Positions 1 to 10,324 are shown, counted from the first letter of the stretch. The stretch: 64,000 nt of DNA from Allopseudospirillum japonicum (GCF_900108915.1 NZ_FNYH01000005.1:112688-176687), one strand, 5' to 3'. Numbers and translations are program-made. The notes: generated by a model from the sequence alone, not told the origin.

Positions 1-1357
1 GTTTTTCATTGAGGAGATAGGTGGCTACATCAACTGGCAAGATGGCACGAACTTGTGCAGATCTGTCTTTTAAGGCTTCTTCTTCAATTAAACGCAAGAC
101 GGATAAAGCTAAGGATTTGACATCGCGGATGGTGCCTTGACCATCGCAACGCGGGCATACCACACCACTTGTTTCACCTAAAGAAGGACGCAAACGCTGG
201 CGTGACATCTCCATCAAACCAAAGCGAGAAATACGGCCGATTTGTACGCGTGCACGATCTAATTTGAGTGCATCACGCATACGGCTTTCGACTTCACGCT
301 GGTTTTTTACCGGTGACATATCAATAAAGTCGATAACGATTAAACCACCAATATCGCGCAAACGGAGTTGACGGGCGATCTCATCTGCTGCTTCTAGATT
401 GGTTTGTAAGGCGGTTTCTTCGATATCACCACCGCGGGTAGCGCGTGCAGAGTTGATATCAACGGAAACTAAAGCTTCTGTATGGTCTATGACGATGGAA
501 CCGCCAGATGGCAATTTAACTTCACGCTGAAACGCAGTTTCAATTTGTGACTCGATTTGAAAACGTGAGAATAAAGGAACATCATCTTGATAAAGTTTAA
601 TTTTATGATGGTAAGAGGGCATCACTTGACGGATAAAACCAAGGGCTTCTTCATAAACACCTTGATTATCAACGAGGACTTCACCAATATCTTGGCGCAA
701 ATAATCACGCATAGCGCGAATAATCACGTTAGATTCACGGTAAATTAGAAAAGGTGCAGGATGTTGCTGTGCTTCTTGGGTAATGGTTTCCCAAACCTTC
801 ACTAGATAGTCAAGATCCCACTGTAATTCTTCCGCTGTACGGCCCACGCCTGCAGTACGCACAATCACACCCATATTTTCAGGGAGTTGCAGTTGGTTCA
901 TGGCCTCGCGTAGTGCAGCACGTTCATCGCCTTCAATGCGGCGTGAAATACCACCAGCGCGTGGGTTGTTAGGCATCAAAACTAAATAGCGCCCAGCTAA
1001 GCTGACAAAAGTAGTTAAGGCAGCCCCTTTATTGCCTCGCTCTTCTTTATCAACTTGAACGATAACCTCGATACCTTCCTTAAGGACTTCCTTGATATTG
1101 ACGCGGCCTTGAGGCTCACGAATAAAATATTCGCGTGCGATTTCTTTTAAGGGTAAAAAGCCGTGGCGATCAGCACCAAAATCAACAAAAGCCGCCTCTA
1201 GGCTAGGCTCAATCCGGGTAATACGCCCTCGGTAAATATTGGCTTTGCGTTGTTCGCGTGTGCCAGATTCGATATCTAAATCGTACAAGCGTTGCCCATC
1301 GACCAGCGCAACTCTAAGCTCTTCAGGCTGAGTCGCATTAATTAGCATTCTTTTCAT
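1..1357 (-). CDS. rne: Ribonuclease E, N-terminal catalytic part (cut by window edge)
   Basis: Essential endoribonuclease that starts mRNA decay and processes rRNA and tRNA at the inner membrane. The 452 visible codons start [20 protein letters not shown], the usual start of the family. They hold the S1 RNA-binding domain (about residues 35-120), the DNase I-like catalytic core around [11 protein letters not shown] with its Mg-binding Asp, and the Zn-link CPRC motif near residue 408. Everything after about residue 452, including the C-terminal degradosome scaffold, lies outside the window. It is divergent from rluC across a long gap, as in Escherichia and Pseudomonas, where the long leader serves RNase E autoregulation. 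The start is the ATG complementary to 1355-1357. Confidence 0.96.
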   Translation of the reverse strand, partial: MKRMLINATQPEELRVALVDGQRLYDLDIESGTREQRKANIYRGRITRIEPSLEAAFVDFGADRHGFLPLKEIAREYFIREPQGRVNIKEVLKEGIEVIVQVDKEERGNKGAALTTFVSLAGRYLVLMPNNPRAGGISRRIEGDERAALREAMNQLQLPENMGVIVRTAGVGRTAEELQWDLDYLVKVWETITQEAQQHPAPFLIYRESNVIIRAMRDYLRQDIGEVLVDNQGVYEEALGFIRQVMPSYHHKIKLYQDDVPLFSRFQIESQIETAFQREVKLPSGGSIVIDHTEALVSVDINSARATRGGDIEETALQTNLEAADEIARQLRLRDIGGLIVIDFIDMSPVKNQREVESRMRDALKLDRARVQIGRISRFGLMEMSRQRLRPSLGETSGVVCPRCDGQGTIRDVKSLALSVLRLIEEEALKDRSAQVRAILPVDVATYLLNEK

Positions 1358-2147
1358 GTGATTCCAATTGATATTGTATGGGCGTACATCGACAAAGACA
1401 CAGTGCCCACCAAGATGTTTATGCGTGCATTATGTCGCCGTATGCTGTAATGCCAAGATGCATACTAAGAGACTTTGCCCTGAAGCACCTTCTCATTAGC
1501 GCAGGGCAACATAGTGGTGAAGAAAGCAGGGGTCGCAGGGTGCATCAGTATCACTATTTAGGTGCAGCGCCATATATCAAATTAACTGCGTCTGCAAGGT
1601 AGGTCGGATTGAGCACCATGGCGACGCGCTGCACATTTCACCTGACACAGGGCATAAGTTGGTCTGGGTGCTGTTAAAGTCAGGTACGCCAAGTTATTTT
1701 ACATCCTAACACTCAAACAAGTGATAAGAGGCCATCTGAAGTACATATTGAGTACTTTACTTTCAGGTTTACTTCCTATAAGCAGAGGCCATCTGCTTAC
1801 AAACTTGTCACCTGTGAGTTCACAGGTCACGAAAAATTCTGTTGGTAATACGTGCCCACCCTTTTCCTGTAATATCAAGATAAAATGTCCAAAAGATACC
1901 CATAAATGCATCAAACGTAATATTGACAAGATATTGGCTGATAAGTCTTTTTAGGATGGGCGCTTACCAAGATAACTTTTACTGGGATAGTCAGCGTGAA
2001 TATAACAGTAAAGCTAGCGGGCATCAATCTAAGGCAGGGATGCAAATTTTGCCTGTGTTAACAAAATATCTCTACAGCACAAGCTTTGTTATGCTAGCGC
2101 TTTATTTTTGATTGGTGGCCTTGATCAGGTCTATATGAGGTTGAAGT
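1358..2147. other. Long rne-rluC intergenic region (rne 5' leader plus divergent promoters)
   Basis: No gene is supported in these 790 bases. Several short open frames on both strands have no ribosome sites or recognisable product. By position it should hold the long rne leader, transcribed leftward, and the rluC promoter. A TTGACA at 1923-1928 points rightward, but no convincing -10 follows at 16-18 bases. The structured part at 1727-1830 is listed separately. Confidence 0.6.
1727..1830 (-). promoter_or_regulatory. Hairpin cluster in the presumed rne leader
   Basis: Two exact copies of AGAGGCCATCTG lie at 1727-1738 and 1784-1795. The second sits inside a perfect 7-bp stem (TAAGCAG / CTGCTTA, 1779-1785 with 1793-1799). 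A further stem pairs ACCTGTG at 1810-1816 with CACAGGT at 1821-1827. In gammaproteobacteria rne is autoregulated through leader hairpins that recruit RNase E. Position and structure suggest the same here, but the role is inferred. Confidence 0.45.
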
Positions 2148-3104
2148 GTGTCTACACAAGTACAGTCACAAGTGCAGTGGCTCACAGTCAATGCGCATGC
2201 ACAAGGTCAGCGTTTAGATAATTTTTTGCGCACCCAGTTAAAAGGTGTACCTAAAACCTTGATTTACCGGATTATTCGTAAAGGGGAAGTCAGGGTAAAT
2301 AAAAAGCGTATCAAGGCGGATTATCGACTACAAGTGGGGGACGAAATTCGTATCCCACCAGTACGTTTAGCAGCAAGTGCTGCACAGGTTCCTGTCAGTA
2401 AAAATCTGAAACAACGTTTGCAAGCCAGTGTCTTGTATGAATCTGCAGCTTGTTTAGTGTTAAATAAACCGGCAGGTCTGGCAGTGCATGGGGGCACTGG
2501 GGTGCATCAAGGTGTAATTGAGGCACTGAGACAAACACGGCCTGAACTGGAATTTTTAGAATTAGTTCACCGATTAGATAAAGGGACTTCAGGCTGTTTG
2601 CTGTTGGCCAAATCACGCCCGGCACTTTTAGCTTTGCAGACTGAGTTAAAAGCGAAACAAATGCGTAAAGGCTATCATGCTATTGTGCAAGGGATATGGC
2701 CTGCAGCGTATCAACAGGTGGAATATCCTCTCAGTAAATCCACCTTAGGCGCAAAGGAAGCACAAGTGCGTGTTGATGAGGCAGGAAAAAGTGCGTTGAC
2801 GCTTTTTAAACCACTGCAACAGGGAAATACTTGGAGTTTAGTTCACGCTGAACCTATCACAGGGCGCACACATCAAATTCGCGTGCATGCGCAGGCGATG
2901 GGGCATCCTCTTCTAGGTGATTTAAAATATGGTGATTCGCATTGGAATACCAAATATAAACATTTGGGTTGGGGGCGCTTATTTTTGCATGCATATCAGT
3001 TAAGTTTTACCGACCCGAGTACGCAAAGTGTACAAAACATCCAAGCACCTTATGATCAAGCTTGGCGATCTTTACTTGAACACTTAAATGCTGAAGGAGC
3101 CTAA
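2148..3104 (+). CDS. rluC: 23S rRNA pseudouridine synthase RluC
   Basis: Converts three uridines of 23S rRNA (955, 2504 and 2580 in E. coli numbering) to pseudouridine. The 318-aa product has the family length. An N-terminal S4 RNA-binding domain (about residues 18-80, RLDNFLRTQL onward) is followed by the RluA-type catalytic domain with HRLDKGTSG, whose Asp is the nucleophile, and the GRTHQIRVH motif near residue 240. The start is GTG at 2148 with GAGG at 2137-2140. It is divergent from rne and overlaps the next gene, so the two are probably co-transcribed. Confidence 0.93.
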   Translation: MSTQVQSQVQWLTVNAHAQGQRLDNFLRTQLKGVPKTLIYRIIRKGEVRVNKKRIKADYRLQVGDEIRIPPVRLAASAAQVPVSKNLKQRLQASVLYESAACLVLNKPAGLAVHGGTGVHQGVIEALRQTRPELEFLELVHRLDKGTSGCLLLAKSRPALLALQTELKAKQMRKGYHAIVQGIWPAAYQQVEYPLSKSTLGAKEAQVRVDEAGKSALTLFKPLQQGNTWSLVHAEPITGRTHQIRVHAQAMGHPLLGDLKYGDSHWNTKYKHLGWGRLFLHAYQLSFTDPSTQSVQNIQAPYDQAWRSLLEHLNAEGA

Positions 3105-3765
3105 TGCTTTGTATTCGCTATTAATTTTTGACTGGGATGGCACTTTGATTGATTCAGAGGCCAAAATTATCAGTAGTATGCAGGCGGCTGCGCAAGATGT
3201 CGCTTGGCCACAAGCACTCAGTGCTGAGGCCGTACGTTCTATTATCGGCCTAGGGCTACCTGAAGCGATTCGTACGCTATGTCCTGGGATTGAGGATACG
3301 CAAGCGCAGGCCTTGCGTGAGCGTTACGGGGTACATTTTCTAGAGTTAAACACGCAACCTATGCCTATGTTTGCACAGGTTGCTGAAGGCTTACCGGCGT
3401 TGAAGGCGGCAGGTTACCAATTAGCAGTCGCTACGGGAAAAAGCCGTCGTGGTTTAAACCGTGGTTTGCAGGAAACCCAAACCCAAGATTTGTTCACTTG
3501 TACACGTTGTGCGGATGAAACTCGTTCTAAACCTCATCCGCAAATGTTGCATGAAATACTCGATGAGTTACAAGTCCCTGTGCAGCAAGCGCTTATGATT
3601 GGAGATACAGAGTTCGATCTGGCTATGGCACAAAGTATTCAGATGCCGCGTTTAGGGGTAACTTATGGTGCACATCCGCAAGAGCGTTTACAAGCTTGTG
3701 AGCCAGTGGCTTTATTAGATACATTTGCAGAGGTTTTGCAGTGGCTGTTACAGCACAAAAACTAA
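3088..3765 (+). CDS. HAD-superfamily phosphatase (phosphoglycolate phosphatase-like)
   Basis: A 225-aa hydrolase with all four HAD motifs: DWDGT (nucleophilic Asp), VATGKS, the Lys of SKPHPQ, and GDTEFD. A cap domain lies between motifs I and II. It overlaps the 3' end of rluC by 17 bases and precedes sppA, the same order as PA2976-PA2973 in Pseudomonas. The substrate is unknown; the phosphoglycolate label is by family only. The start is uncertain: ATG 3088 has no good ribosome site, while AAGGAG at 3094-3099 would suit a TTG start at 3109, ten codons before the first motif ends. Confidence 0.88.
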   Translation: MLKEPNALYSLLIFDWDGTLIDSEAKIISSMQAAAQDVAWPQALSAEAVRSIIGLGLPEAIRTLCPGIEDTQAQALRERYGVHFLELNTQPMPMFAQVAEGLPALKAAGYQLAVATGKSRRGLNRGLQETQTQDLFTCTRCADETRSKPHPQMLHEILDELQVPVQQALMIGDTEFDLAMAQSIQMPRLGVTYGAHPQERLQACEPVALLDTFAEVLQWLLQHKN

Positions 3766-3862
3766 AGTAACCTTGGGCTGCAAAATCTTGATGGGAAAGG
3801 TGAGTGCAACTCACAAGACTCAAGGTAAACTAAAGGCTTTGATAAGCCTAAGGAGATAATCT

Positions 3863-4873
3863 ATGTCTGAACCTTCGGCGTGGAATGAAACCTCGAGTCG
3901 ATCTCAGACCCCGCCTTTAAACAATCCATTAAACAACTCATCACCTGTGACTTTAGAAGGTGTGTTACTGGAAGCGATAGCAGAACAAAAGCGTGCACGT
4001 CGCTGGCGTTATGTGGGCTTGATCTTAAAGCCTATTTTTTGGCTTTTGTTACTGGGAGGACTGATCGCGGCTTTGCAAGGGCAAGATGCCCAAGTGCAAG
4101 GTCCGCATACGGCAGTGGTGCGTGTTGAGGGGGTAATTCTTGATCAACAAGCAGCGTCTGCTGAGCGTATCGTCAGTGGCTTGAAAAAGGCGTTTGCAGC
4201 AGCAGAATCGCAGGCTGTGGTACTACGGATTAATAGTCCTGGTGGTAGCCCCGTACAAGCAGGGATTATTTATGATGCAGCACGCCGTTTACGTCAAGCC
4301 TATCCAGAAAAACCCTTGTATGCCGTGATTGAAGACTTGGGAACTTCAGGTGCGTATTATATCGCGGCGGCGGCTGACCAAATTATTGCACATCGCTCAA
4401 GCTTAGTCGGTTCCATTGGTGTGATTGCTGCAGGTTTTGGTTTTGATCGCTTGTTGGAAAATTGGCAAATTGAACGCCGTGTATTTACTGCAGGGGAAGA
4501 TAAAGCCTTTTTGGATCCTTTTTCAGCGATGACAGAAGCGCAAAAAGCGCATTGGCAAGCGACGTTAGATTACACTCACCAGCAATTTATTGAGAGTGTG
4601 CGCCAAGGGCGTGGTGATCGTTTACCTACACAAGCTTTGGATACAGTTTTCTCAGGGCGTGTTTGGAATGCACAAGAGGCAGTAGAATTGGGGTTGATTG
4701 ACCAATTAGGGGATATTTATTATCTCAGTCGTGAATTAATTCAAGCAGAAAATCTCGTGGACTATACGCCAGAAGATACGCCTTTCGAGGCTTTTACACG
4801 GCAAATGAGTCAAGTTATGCTCAATGTGTTACAACAAACTCAATATAGCCAAAAGCCATGGTTATTACCTTAA
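3863..4873 (+). CDS. sppA: S49-family signal peptide peptidase (short SppA type)
   Basis: Membrane-bound serine protease that degrades cleaved signal peptides. The 336 aa begin with a hydrophilic Asn/Ser/Pro-rich cytoplasmic tail and one membrane segment (about residues 53-68). The S49 domain follows, with INSPGGSP, LGTSGAYYIAAAAD (nucleophilic Ser) and the Lys of AGEDKAF as the Ser-Lys dyad. The length fits the half-size SppA of Bacillus and Pseudomonas rather than the double-length E. coli form. AGGAG at 3851-3855 supports the ATG at 3863. A bidirectional terminator follows directly. Confidence 0.92.
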   Translation: MSEPSAWNETSSRSQTPPLNNPLNNSSPVTLEGVLLEAIAEQKRARRWRYVGLILKPIFWLLLLGGLIAALQGQDAQVQGPHTAVVRVEGVILDQQAASAERIVSGLKKAFAAAESQAVVLRINSPGGSPVQAGIIYDAARRLRQAYPEKPLYAVIEDLGTSGAYYIAAAADQIIAHRSSLVGSIGVIAAGFGFDRLLENWQIERRVFTAGEDKAFLDPFSAMTEAQKAHWQATLDYTHQQFIESVRQGRGDRLPTQALDTVFSGRVWNAQEAVELGLIDQLGDIYYLSRELIQAENLVDYTPEDTPFEAFTRQMSQVMLNVLQQTQYSQKPWLLP

Positions 4874-4890
4874 CCCCATGTTGGAAAAAC

Positions 4891-4917
4891 AAAACCCAGC
4901 CATTAGGGCTGGGTTTT
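4891..4917. terminator. Bidirectional intrinsic terminator between sppA and the acetyltransferase gene
   Basis: A 10-bp stem (AAAACCCAGC / GCTGGGTTTT) around a 6-base loop is flanked by A and T runs. It can therefore end transcription from both converging genes. Confidence 0.85.
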
Positions 4918-4925
4918 TGGTGGTT

Positions 4926-7703
4926 TTATAGGGCACTTTCCAAACGGTGACGTTGCCACTCGTTGGCTGGTTCGTTCAGTGGCATCACAGCATCTACGAC
5001 TTGTTCTTCCATATTGTACTTACAGCGGAAGCCTAAATATTCCATTAACCCGCGCATCGGATGATTGTCTATCATCACCTTACCGATCATTTCTAAGGTA
5101 CCTACGCTTGTGCAATAGGCGATCATTTTGCGCATCAATTTTGCACCTAGCCCCAAGCCTTGCAGATCATCACGGATAATCACCGAGAACTCAGTACGAA
5201 TGTTATCTGGATCTGTCCACACACGGACGACACCTAAAATTTCTTTGCTGCCATCAGCCAAAACTTGCTCGGCAATAAAGGCCATTTGGCGATCATAGTT
5301 GATTTGTGTTAGCAAAGATAAATCGCGCTTGGTTAAATCTGCTTTATTGTGGAAATATCGAAAACGAATACTTTCTTCTGATAGGCGACTGTGAAAACGT
5401 AACAAGGCAGGCGCATCTTCACCACGAATCGGGCGAATTTCAATTTGGCGACCATCTTTGAGTAGGGCGGTTTCGCGCAACTCTTCCGGATAAGGCATGA
5501 TGGCTTGGTAAGCTGAGTCACCCAAATCAATTTGTACATCCACCGCAAAGAAATCATCACGATTAACCAATAATGGGTTGATTTCTAGACCTTTTAGTTC
5601 AGGAAGATCGGAGCAAATTTGCGATAGCTTGACCAAGAGTTGGCAGAGTCTGCGCATATCTTCTTCAGGCTGATTAGAATGTTCGCGTACTAAACGCGCA
5701 GCATGGCTACGATCAATCATTTCCTGTGCAAGATTTAAATTTAAAGGGGGGAGAGCCACTTGGCGATCAATCAAAATATTGACTTTAAATCCGCCAATCC
5801 CAAAAACAATTAAAGGCCCAAATACAGGATCACGGGTAATACCGACATTAAGTAAGAGTGAATGTTTGCCCCTTTGCATTGGTTGTAAACAAAAACCAAA
5901 AATCTGACTTTGTGGGAATTTCTCTTCGACCTTGGCAGCTAAACGTTGTGCCGCATGCTCGACTTCTTCAGGCGTGTTTAAGTCCTGTTGTAACCCCGCA
6001 GAAAGCTTGTGTGGGTGTTTACGGTAGACGAAGGGGTGACAGTTGGTGCTATGTACGATTTTTAAGGCTTTCGGGCCTGCAATTTCGGTAGCCATATGCG
6101 CAGCTTGTGGTGGCGTTTGCGGATAGGCAGAAGGTGCCACCTGAATCCCATAAGCTTCAAGAAGTTGGGTGGCTTCTTGATGGGTTAAGAAAACACGACC
6201 TTGGGTAAGCGCTGCCTGTACCAAAGCGCGGGCCTGTTGGCGCGCTTGCTGAGATGTTTCAAAAGGCAAAGAAGGCGGTGTCTCTTGTAGCAAAGCTTGG
6301 TTGCGTTGATAATTGACCATGTGCATAAAAGCTTTGACGGCTTTTTCTGGGGAGATATATGTCGGAATACCGGCAAGGTTGCATTCATGGCGTGCAGGGA
6401 AAGCTTGTTCTAACCCCATCCAACTTGTGAGCAAATTACGTTTGAACTTGCTTTTGTTGGCAATCAGTGCTGTGGCCGTGGCCATGCTGGAGGCCATACG
6501 TGTTGGCGCATGAACGACTAAGATAGCATCAACATTCGGATCTTGGCTCAGGAGCTCGACCGCAGTGGCAAAACGTTCTGGGGGGGCATCGCCACCCAAA
6601 TCTACAGGATTGCCTCGACGCCAATGCAAAGGCAAGGCTTGGGTGAGACGTTCTAAAGTGGCATCTTCCAATTGGGCTAAACACCCACCGTGATGAATCA
6701 GTTTATCAACTGCCAGCAGGCTAGGGCCAATGCCATTACTGACAATCGCTAGCCTATCACCACGTAGCGGTTTCATGCGTGTGAGGGTCTCTAAGGCATC
6801 AAAAAGTTCTTCACTATTATCAACCCGCACTACACCAGCACGCGCGAAAGCAGCATCATACACAGGATCACGTGTGCTTAATCCTGGGGTAAACATTTCT
6901 ATACTTTGTGCGCTGGCGGTGCGTCCACTTTTAATTGCTAGTACGAGTTTATTACGTGATGCTTCACGCACCGCAGTCATGAAATGGCGCGAATCGGGAA
7001 TATGTTCTAGATGTAATAAAATGGCTTGGGCATTGGAGGCACGATTGATGTAATCAATGACATCTGCAAGCATAACATCCACACTTTCCCCCAAGGTGAT
7101 CAAGTGGGAAAAACCAATACCACGTCCTTTGGCCCAATCAATAATCGCATTGCCTAACATACCGGATTGACCAATATAAGCGACCTTACCGGCTTTGACG
7201 CTTTGAGCGGCATAGGTCGCATTGAGGCAACGCCCTGGTACCATCACACCCAAACACTCAGGCCCCATGATACGAATCCCATACGGCCTAGCCGCTTCTA
7301 AGACTTGTTCCCGAAAGCGCTGGCTGGGTGAACGTGTATCTTGACTATCTTGGGTTTCAGTAATGTCATTTTCGGTGTCTGTGCCAACATAACCCCCGCT
7401 GAGAATCAGGGCAGCTTTGACACCAAAACGTCCCAACTCATCAATGAGGGCAGGAACACTTAAGGCAGGCAAACAAATGATGGCTAAATCTGGTAAAGCG
7501 GGCAAAGCGCTAACATCTGTAAAGCTAGGAATGCCATAGACTTGCTCATAATCTTTGGGATTCACTGCCCAAATTTTTCCTTTAAACTCAGCTTCCAACA
7601 AGTTGCGAACGACCTGCCCGCCCATGCTGAGTTGTTTTTCTGAAGCACCAAATACAGCAATACTGTTTGGCTCAAAAAAATAGCGTAAAAAACGTGTACT
7701 CAC
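4926..7703 (-). CDS. Pat/PatZ-type protein lysine acetyltransferase (NDP-forming acyl-CoA synthetase + GNAT)
   Basis: A 925-aa protein. An acyl-CoA synthetase (NDP-forming)-like body has a CoA-binding domain (about residues 8-140), two ligase-like domains and an ATP-grasp domain (about 490-715). A C-terminal GNAT acetyltransferase domain (about 745-900) shows the acetyl-CoA loop DDLQGLGLGAKLM. Proteins of this architecture acetylate and inactivate acetyl-CoA synthetase and other enzymes. The synthetase part is usually a non-catalytic sensor. It starts at GTG (complement of 7701-7703) and is divergent from an HDAC-family gene only 96 bases away, so an acetylase/deacetylase pair is possible though not shown. 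Confidence 0.9.
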   Translation of the reverse strand: MSTRFLRYFFEPNSIAVFGASEKQLSMGGQVVRNLLEAEFKGKIWAVNPKDYEQVYGIPSFTDVSALPALPDLAIICLPALSVPALIDELGRFGVKAALILSGGYVGTDTENDITETQDSQDTRSPSQRFREQVLEAARPYGIRIMGPECLGVMVPGRCLNATYAAQSVKAGKVAYIGQSGMLGNAIIDWAKGRGIGFSHLITLGESVDVMLADVIDYINRASNAQAILLHLEHIPDSRHFMTAVREASRNKLVLAIKSGRTASAQSIEMFTPGLSTRDPVYDAAFARAGVVRVDNSEELFDALETLTRMKPLRGDRLAIVSNGIGPSLLAVDKLIHHGGCLAQLEDATLERLTQALPLHWRRGNPVDLGGDAPPERFATAVELLSQDPNVDAILVVHAPTRMASSMATATALIANKSKFKRNLLTSWMGLEQAFPARHECNLAGIPTYISPEKAVKAFMHMVNYQRNQALLQETPPSLPFETSQQARQQARALVQAALTQGRVFLTHQEATQLLEAYGIQVAPSAYPQTPPQAAHMATEIAGPKALKIVHSTNCHPFVYRKHPHKLSAGLQQDLNTPEEVEHAAQRLAAKVEEKFPQSQIFGFCLQPMQRGKHSLLLNVGITRDPVFGPLIVFGIGGFKVNILIDRQVALPPLNLNLAQEMIDRSHAARLVREHSNQPEEDMRRLCQLLVKLSQICSDLPELKGLEINPLLVNRDDFFAVDVQIDLGDSAYQAIMPYPEELRETALLKDGRQIEIRPIRGEDAPALLRFHSRLSEESIRFRYFHNKADLTKRDLSLLTQINYDRQMAFIAEQVLADGSKEILGVVRVWTDPDNIRTEFSVIIRDDLQGLGLGAKLMRKMIAYCTSVGTLEMIGKVMIDNHPMRGLMEYLGFRCKYNMEEQVVDAVMPLNEPANEWQRHRLESAL

Positions 7704-7799
7704 GGAAAACCCCCGATTTTTGCGATCACTCGACTTTTCTACAGTATCGCCTCCCTTAAGATGTCGTTAAACTAAAGTTCTTATAGAGGGAGAGCGGCC

Positions 7800-8723
7800 A
7801 TGATTACTTCATTTATCTCGCACCAAGATTGCACCCTACATAATATGGGGCCTTGGCACCCTGAGAGTCCGCATCGTTTAACTGCGATTGATGAACGCTT
7901 ACGGCGTTCGGGCTTGATGCAGGAATTATTACAATATAAAGCGCGACCTGTGACGCCTGAACAATTGTTTCGTGTCCACCCTAAAGCACATGTGCGTTCT
8001 TTGGAACTGAGTGTGCCAGAAGATGGGGTTGTGGCTATTGAAGATGAAACCTTGCTGTGCCCACATTCACTTGAAGCAGCAACTATGGCTGCAGGTGCTG
8101 TGATTCGGGGTACCGAACAAGTGCTCAAAAACCAAGCCGATAATGTATTTTGTGCAGTTCGTCCCCCAGGTCACCATGCTGAACGTGTTGAAAGCATGGG
8201 CTTTTGTTTTTATAACAATGTGGCTGTAGGGGTAGAACACGCCATTCAAAATTTCGGTGTACAGCGTGTTGCTGTGCTGGATTTTGATGTCCATCATGCC
8301 AATGGTACGGTTGATATTTTTAAAGGACGTGAAGATGTCCTGGTGTGTTCAAGCTTTCAGCATCCTTTCTATCCGTGGCGTTATGCTGATTCTGAGTGGG
8401 ACAATATCCTGAATACACCGTTAGATGCAGGTGCCGGCGGGCTAGATTTTCGCCGCGCGATAGAGGCCCAATGGTTGCCCGCCTTACAAATGCACCGACC
8501 GGATATTATTTTTATTTCCGCGGGTTTTGATGCTCACCAAGAAGATCCTATGGGTGAGCTCAATCTACTAGAAGATGATTATTATTGGATTACGCAACTG
8601 ATTTGTGATGTGGCTAAAACCTATAGTCAAGGGCGTGTGGTTTCTGTGCTTGAAGGTGGCTATGAGCTAGATGCGCTTGCACGTTCAGTGGAAAAGCATG
8701 TGCAAGCTTTGGCTGGCTTATAA
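7800..8723 (+). CDS. Histone deacetylase-family protein (acetylpolyamine/protein deacetylase)
   Basis: A 307-aa arginase/HDAC-fold Zn enzyme. Visible active-site blocks are RPPGHHAE (the two catalytic His), LDFDVHHANGT (Zn-binding Asp and His) and SAGFDAH (the second Zn-binding Asp). The length fits bacterial class II-like HDACs. GAGGGAG at 7785-7791 supports the start. Substrates in this family include acetylated proteins and acetylpolyamines, and sequence alone does not decide. It shares its promoter region with the divergent Pat-type acetyltransferase. Confidence 0.92.
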   Translation: MITSFISHQDCTLHNMGPWHPESPHRLTAIDERLRRSGLMQELLQYKARPVTPEQLFRVHPKAHVRSLELSVPEDGVVAIEDETLLCPHSLEAATMAAGAVIRGTEQVLKNQADNVFCAVRPPGHHAERVESMGFCFYNNVAVGVEHAIQNFGVQRVAVLDFDVHHANGTVDIFKGREDVLVCSSFQHPFYPWRYADSEWDNILNTPLDAGAGGLDFRRAIEAQWLPALQMHRPDIIFISAGFDAHQEDPMGELNLLEDDYYWITQLICDVAKTYSQGRVVSVLEGGYELDALARSVEKHVQALAGL

Positions 8724-9223
8724 TTTTTCCTATATTGCACCTGAGCTTTTTATTCAGAGCCTACTGCTAGAAGATGCTTTTTATTTTTAGTCTAGGCTCT
8801 TAGAGCTTCACCTGCTTGCAAAGCATTGAACATGGGTCTACGCCGATCCTCTGAGGATGGTTTTGTTGGTCCATGTTCCACTCAACCGCTAGAAAACCTT
8901 ACTTTCATCCTGCACATTTCGCGTATTTTGAACACTTCTGTCATCACCGGCAATGGAATTGGTAGCAAAACTTATACCATTTTGCGCTGCATCATTATTC
9001 TACGCCTATAGATAGTACACAAGTGTTATAGGATCAAGCCTTTGTTAGCACTTTTTACCAAGGTGATTGCACCTTGTGCTGAGGTGCGGCATATCGATAG
9101 ATGATAATACGTCCTTGCTTGAGTAAGCCTTGGCAAAAAGTTTTCAGCATGGAGCCGCATTTTTCGCTACACTAGGCCGCAATTTTTAGCGGTCAACTTC
9201 TAAAGCGTAGGATAAGCAAGTTT
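8724..9223. other. 500-bp non-coding region with inverted repeats
   Basis: No supported gene. An 8-bp inverted repeat AGAGCCTA / TAGGCTCT (8756-8763 with 8793-8800) directly after the deacetylase may act as a weak terminator. A second pair GAACATGG / CCATGTTC (8828-8835 with 8871-8878) encloses a smaller ATCCTC / GAGGAT stem. A GCACCT / AGGTGC stem lies at 9069-9087. The 61-codon frame at 8826-9011 has no ribosome site and runs through the repeats, so I do not call it. Confidence 0.5.
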
Positions 9224-10288
9224 ATGGGTTCACTCACACAAGCAAAAGTATGTGTTTTGGGCGGTGGTAGCTTTGGAACCGCCCTAGCGAACATCGCCGC
9301 TCATAATGGCCACCCTGTGCATCAATGGTTGCGTGACCCTGAGTTAGTGCAGGCGATTAACCAAACCCATATTAACCCTAGGTATTTGCCAGAGTATGCT
9401 TTGCATCCACAGTTGCAAGCGACTACGAATCTAGCAAGCGCATTAACTAACGCGACCTTGGTACTTATGGCAATTCCTAGTAAAGCTTTTGCTCAGGTCT
9501 TAGCGCAAGCGCGTCCTTATTTAAACTCAGAACAAATTTTAGTGAGTACAGCAAAAGGCATTCAGGAAGATGGTTTTAAACTGATGAGCCAGTTGTTAGT
9601 AGAAGAAACTGGGTTTGCGCATATTGGCGTGCTGAGCGGGCCTAACCTTGCCAGCGAGGTCGCTCAGCATCAACTGACAGCAACTGTGATTGCAAGCACG
9701 GATGAACATACCCGTACTTGTGTACAGCAAGTGTTAGGCTGCCAATATTTTCGTGTTTATGCCAGCAATGATATTTATGGGGTAGAACTGGGCGGCGCAT
9801 TGAAAAATATTTACGCGATAGCCGCCGGAATGGCCGCAGCTTTAGGTATGGGTGAAAATACTAAAAGTATGCTTATTACCCGTAGTTTGGCGGAAATGAG
9901 CCGATTTGCTGTAAGTTTAGGCGCTAACCCACTGACTTTTCTCGGCCTATCTGGGGTGGGCGATTTGATTGTCACTTGTACCTCACCTCTCTCACGGAAT
10001 TACCGTGTGGGCTTTGCTTTAGGCCAAGGTAAAAGTTTGCAAGAAGCAGTCGATGCATTAGGGCAAGTAGCTGAAGGCGTGAATACCGTCCGTTTTGTGA
10101 AACATAAAGCCGAAAGTATGGGGATTTACATGCCCTTAGTGGCGGGTTTATATCAAGTGCTCTTTGCTGGCTATCATGCCAAGGATGTTGCTAAGTTATT
10201 GATGCAAGGGGAGCAAAGTACAGATGTAGAATTTGTGCTGCCACGTGATGAAGTGGTGAAGACAGCACAAAGAGTGACTCGGATTTAA
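9224..10288 (+). CDS. gpsA: Glycerol-3-phosphate dehydrogenase [NAD(P)+]
   Basis: Reduces dihydroxyacetone phosphate to sn-glycerol-3-phosphate for phospholipid synthesis, in the cytoplasm. The 354 aa show the Rossmann motif [10 protein letters not shown] at residues 13-22, the catalytic Lys in [13 protein letters not shown] and the downstream [13 protein letters not shown] block. It is slightly longer than the 330-340 aa usual for the family, mainly at the C-terminus. No strong ribosome site is visible before the ATG. Confidence 0.95.
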   Translation: MGSLTQAKVCVLGGGSFGTALANIAAHNGHPVHQWLRDPELVQAINQTHINPRYLPEYALHPQLQATTNLASALTNATLVLMAIPSKAFAQVLAQARPYLNSEQILVSTAKGIQEDGFKLMSQLLVEETGFAHIGVLSGPNLASEVAQHQLTATVIASTDEHTRTCVQQVLGCQYFRVYASNDIYGVELGGALKNIYAIAAGMAAALGMGENTKSMLITRSLAEMSRFAVSLGANPLTFLGLSGVGDLIVTCTSPLSRNYRVGFALGQGKSLQEAVDALGQVAEGVNTVRFVKHKAESMGIYMPLVAGLYQVLFAGYHAKDVAKLLMQGEQSTDVEFVLPRDEVVKTAQRVTRI

Positions 10289-10324
10289 ACGGCCACAGTG
10301 ATCATATTGCAGCAACTTTTAGCG

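Noticed and set aside
1378..2111. Short frames of 60-77 codons between rne and rluC
   Set aside because: No ribosome sites, no family resemblance, and they overlap one another on both strands.
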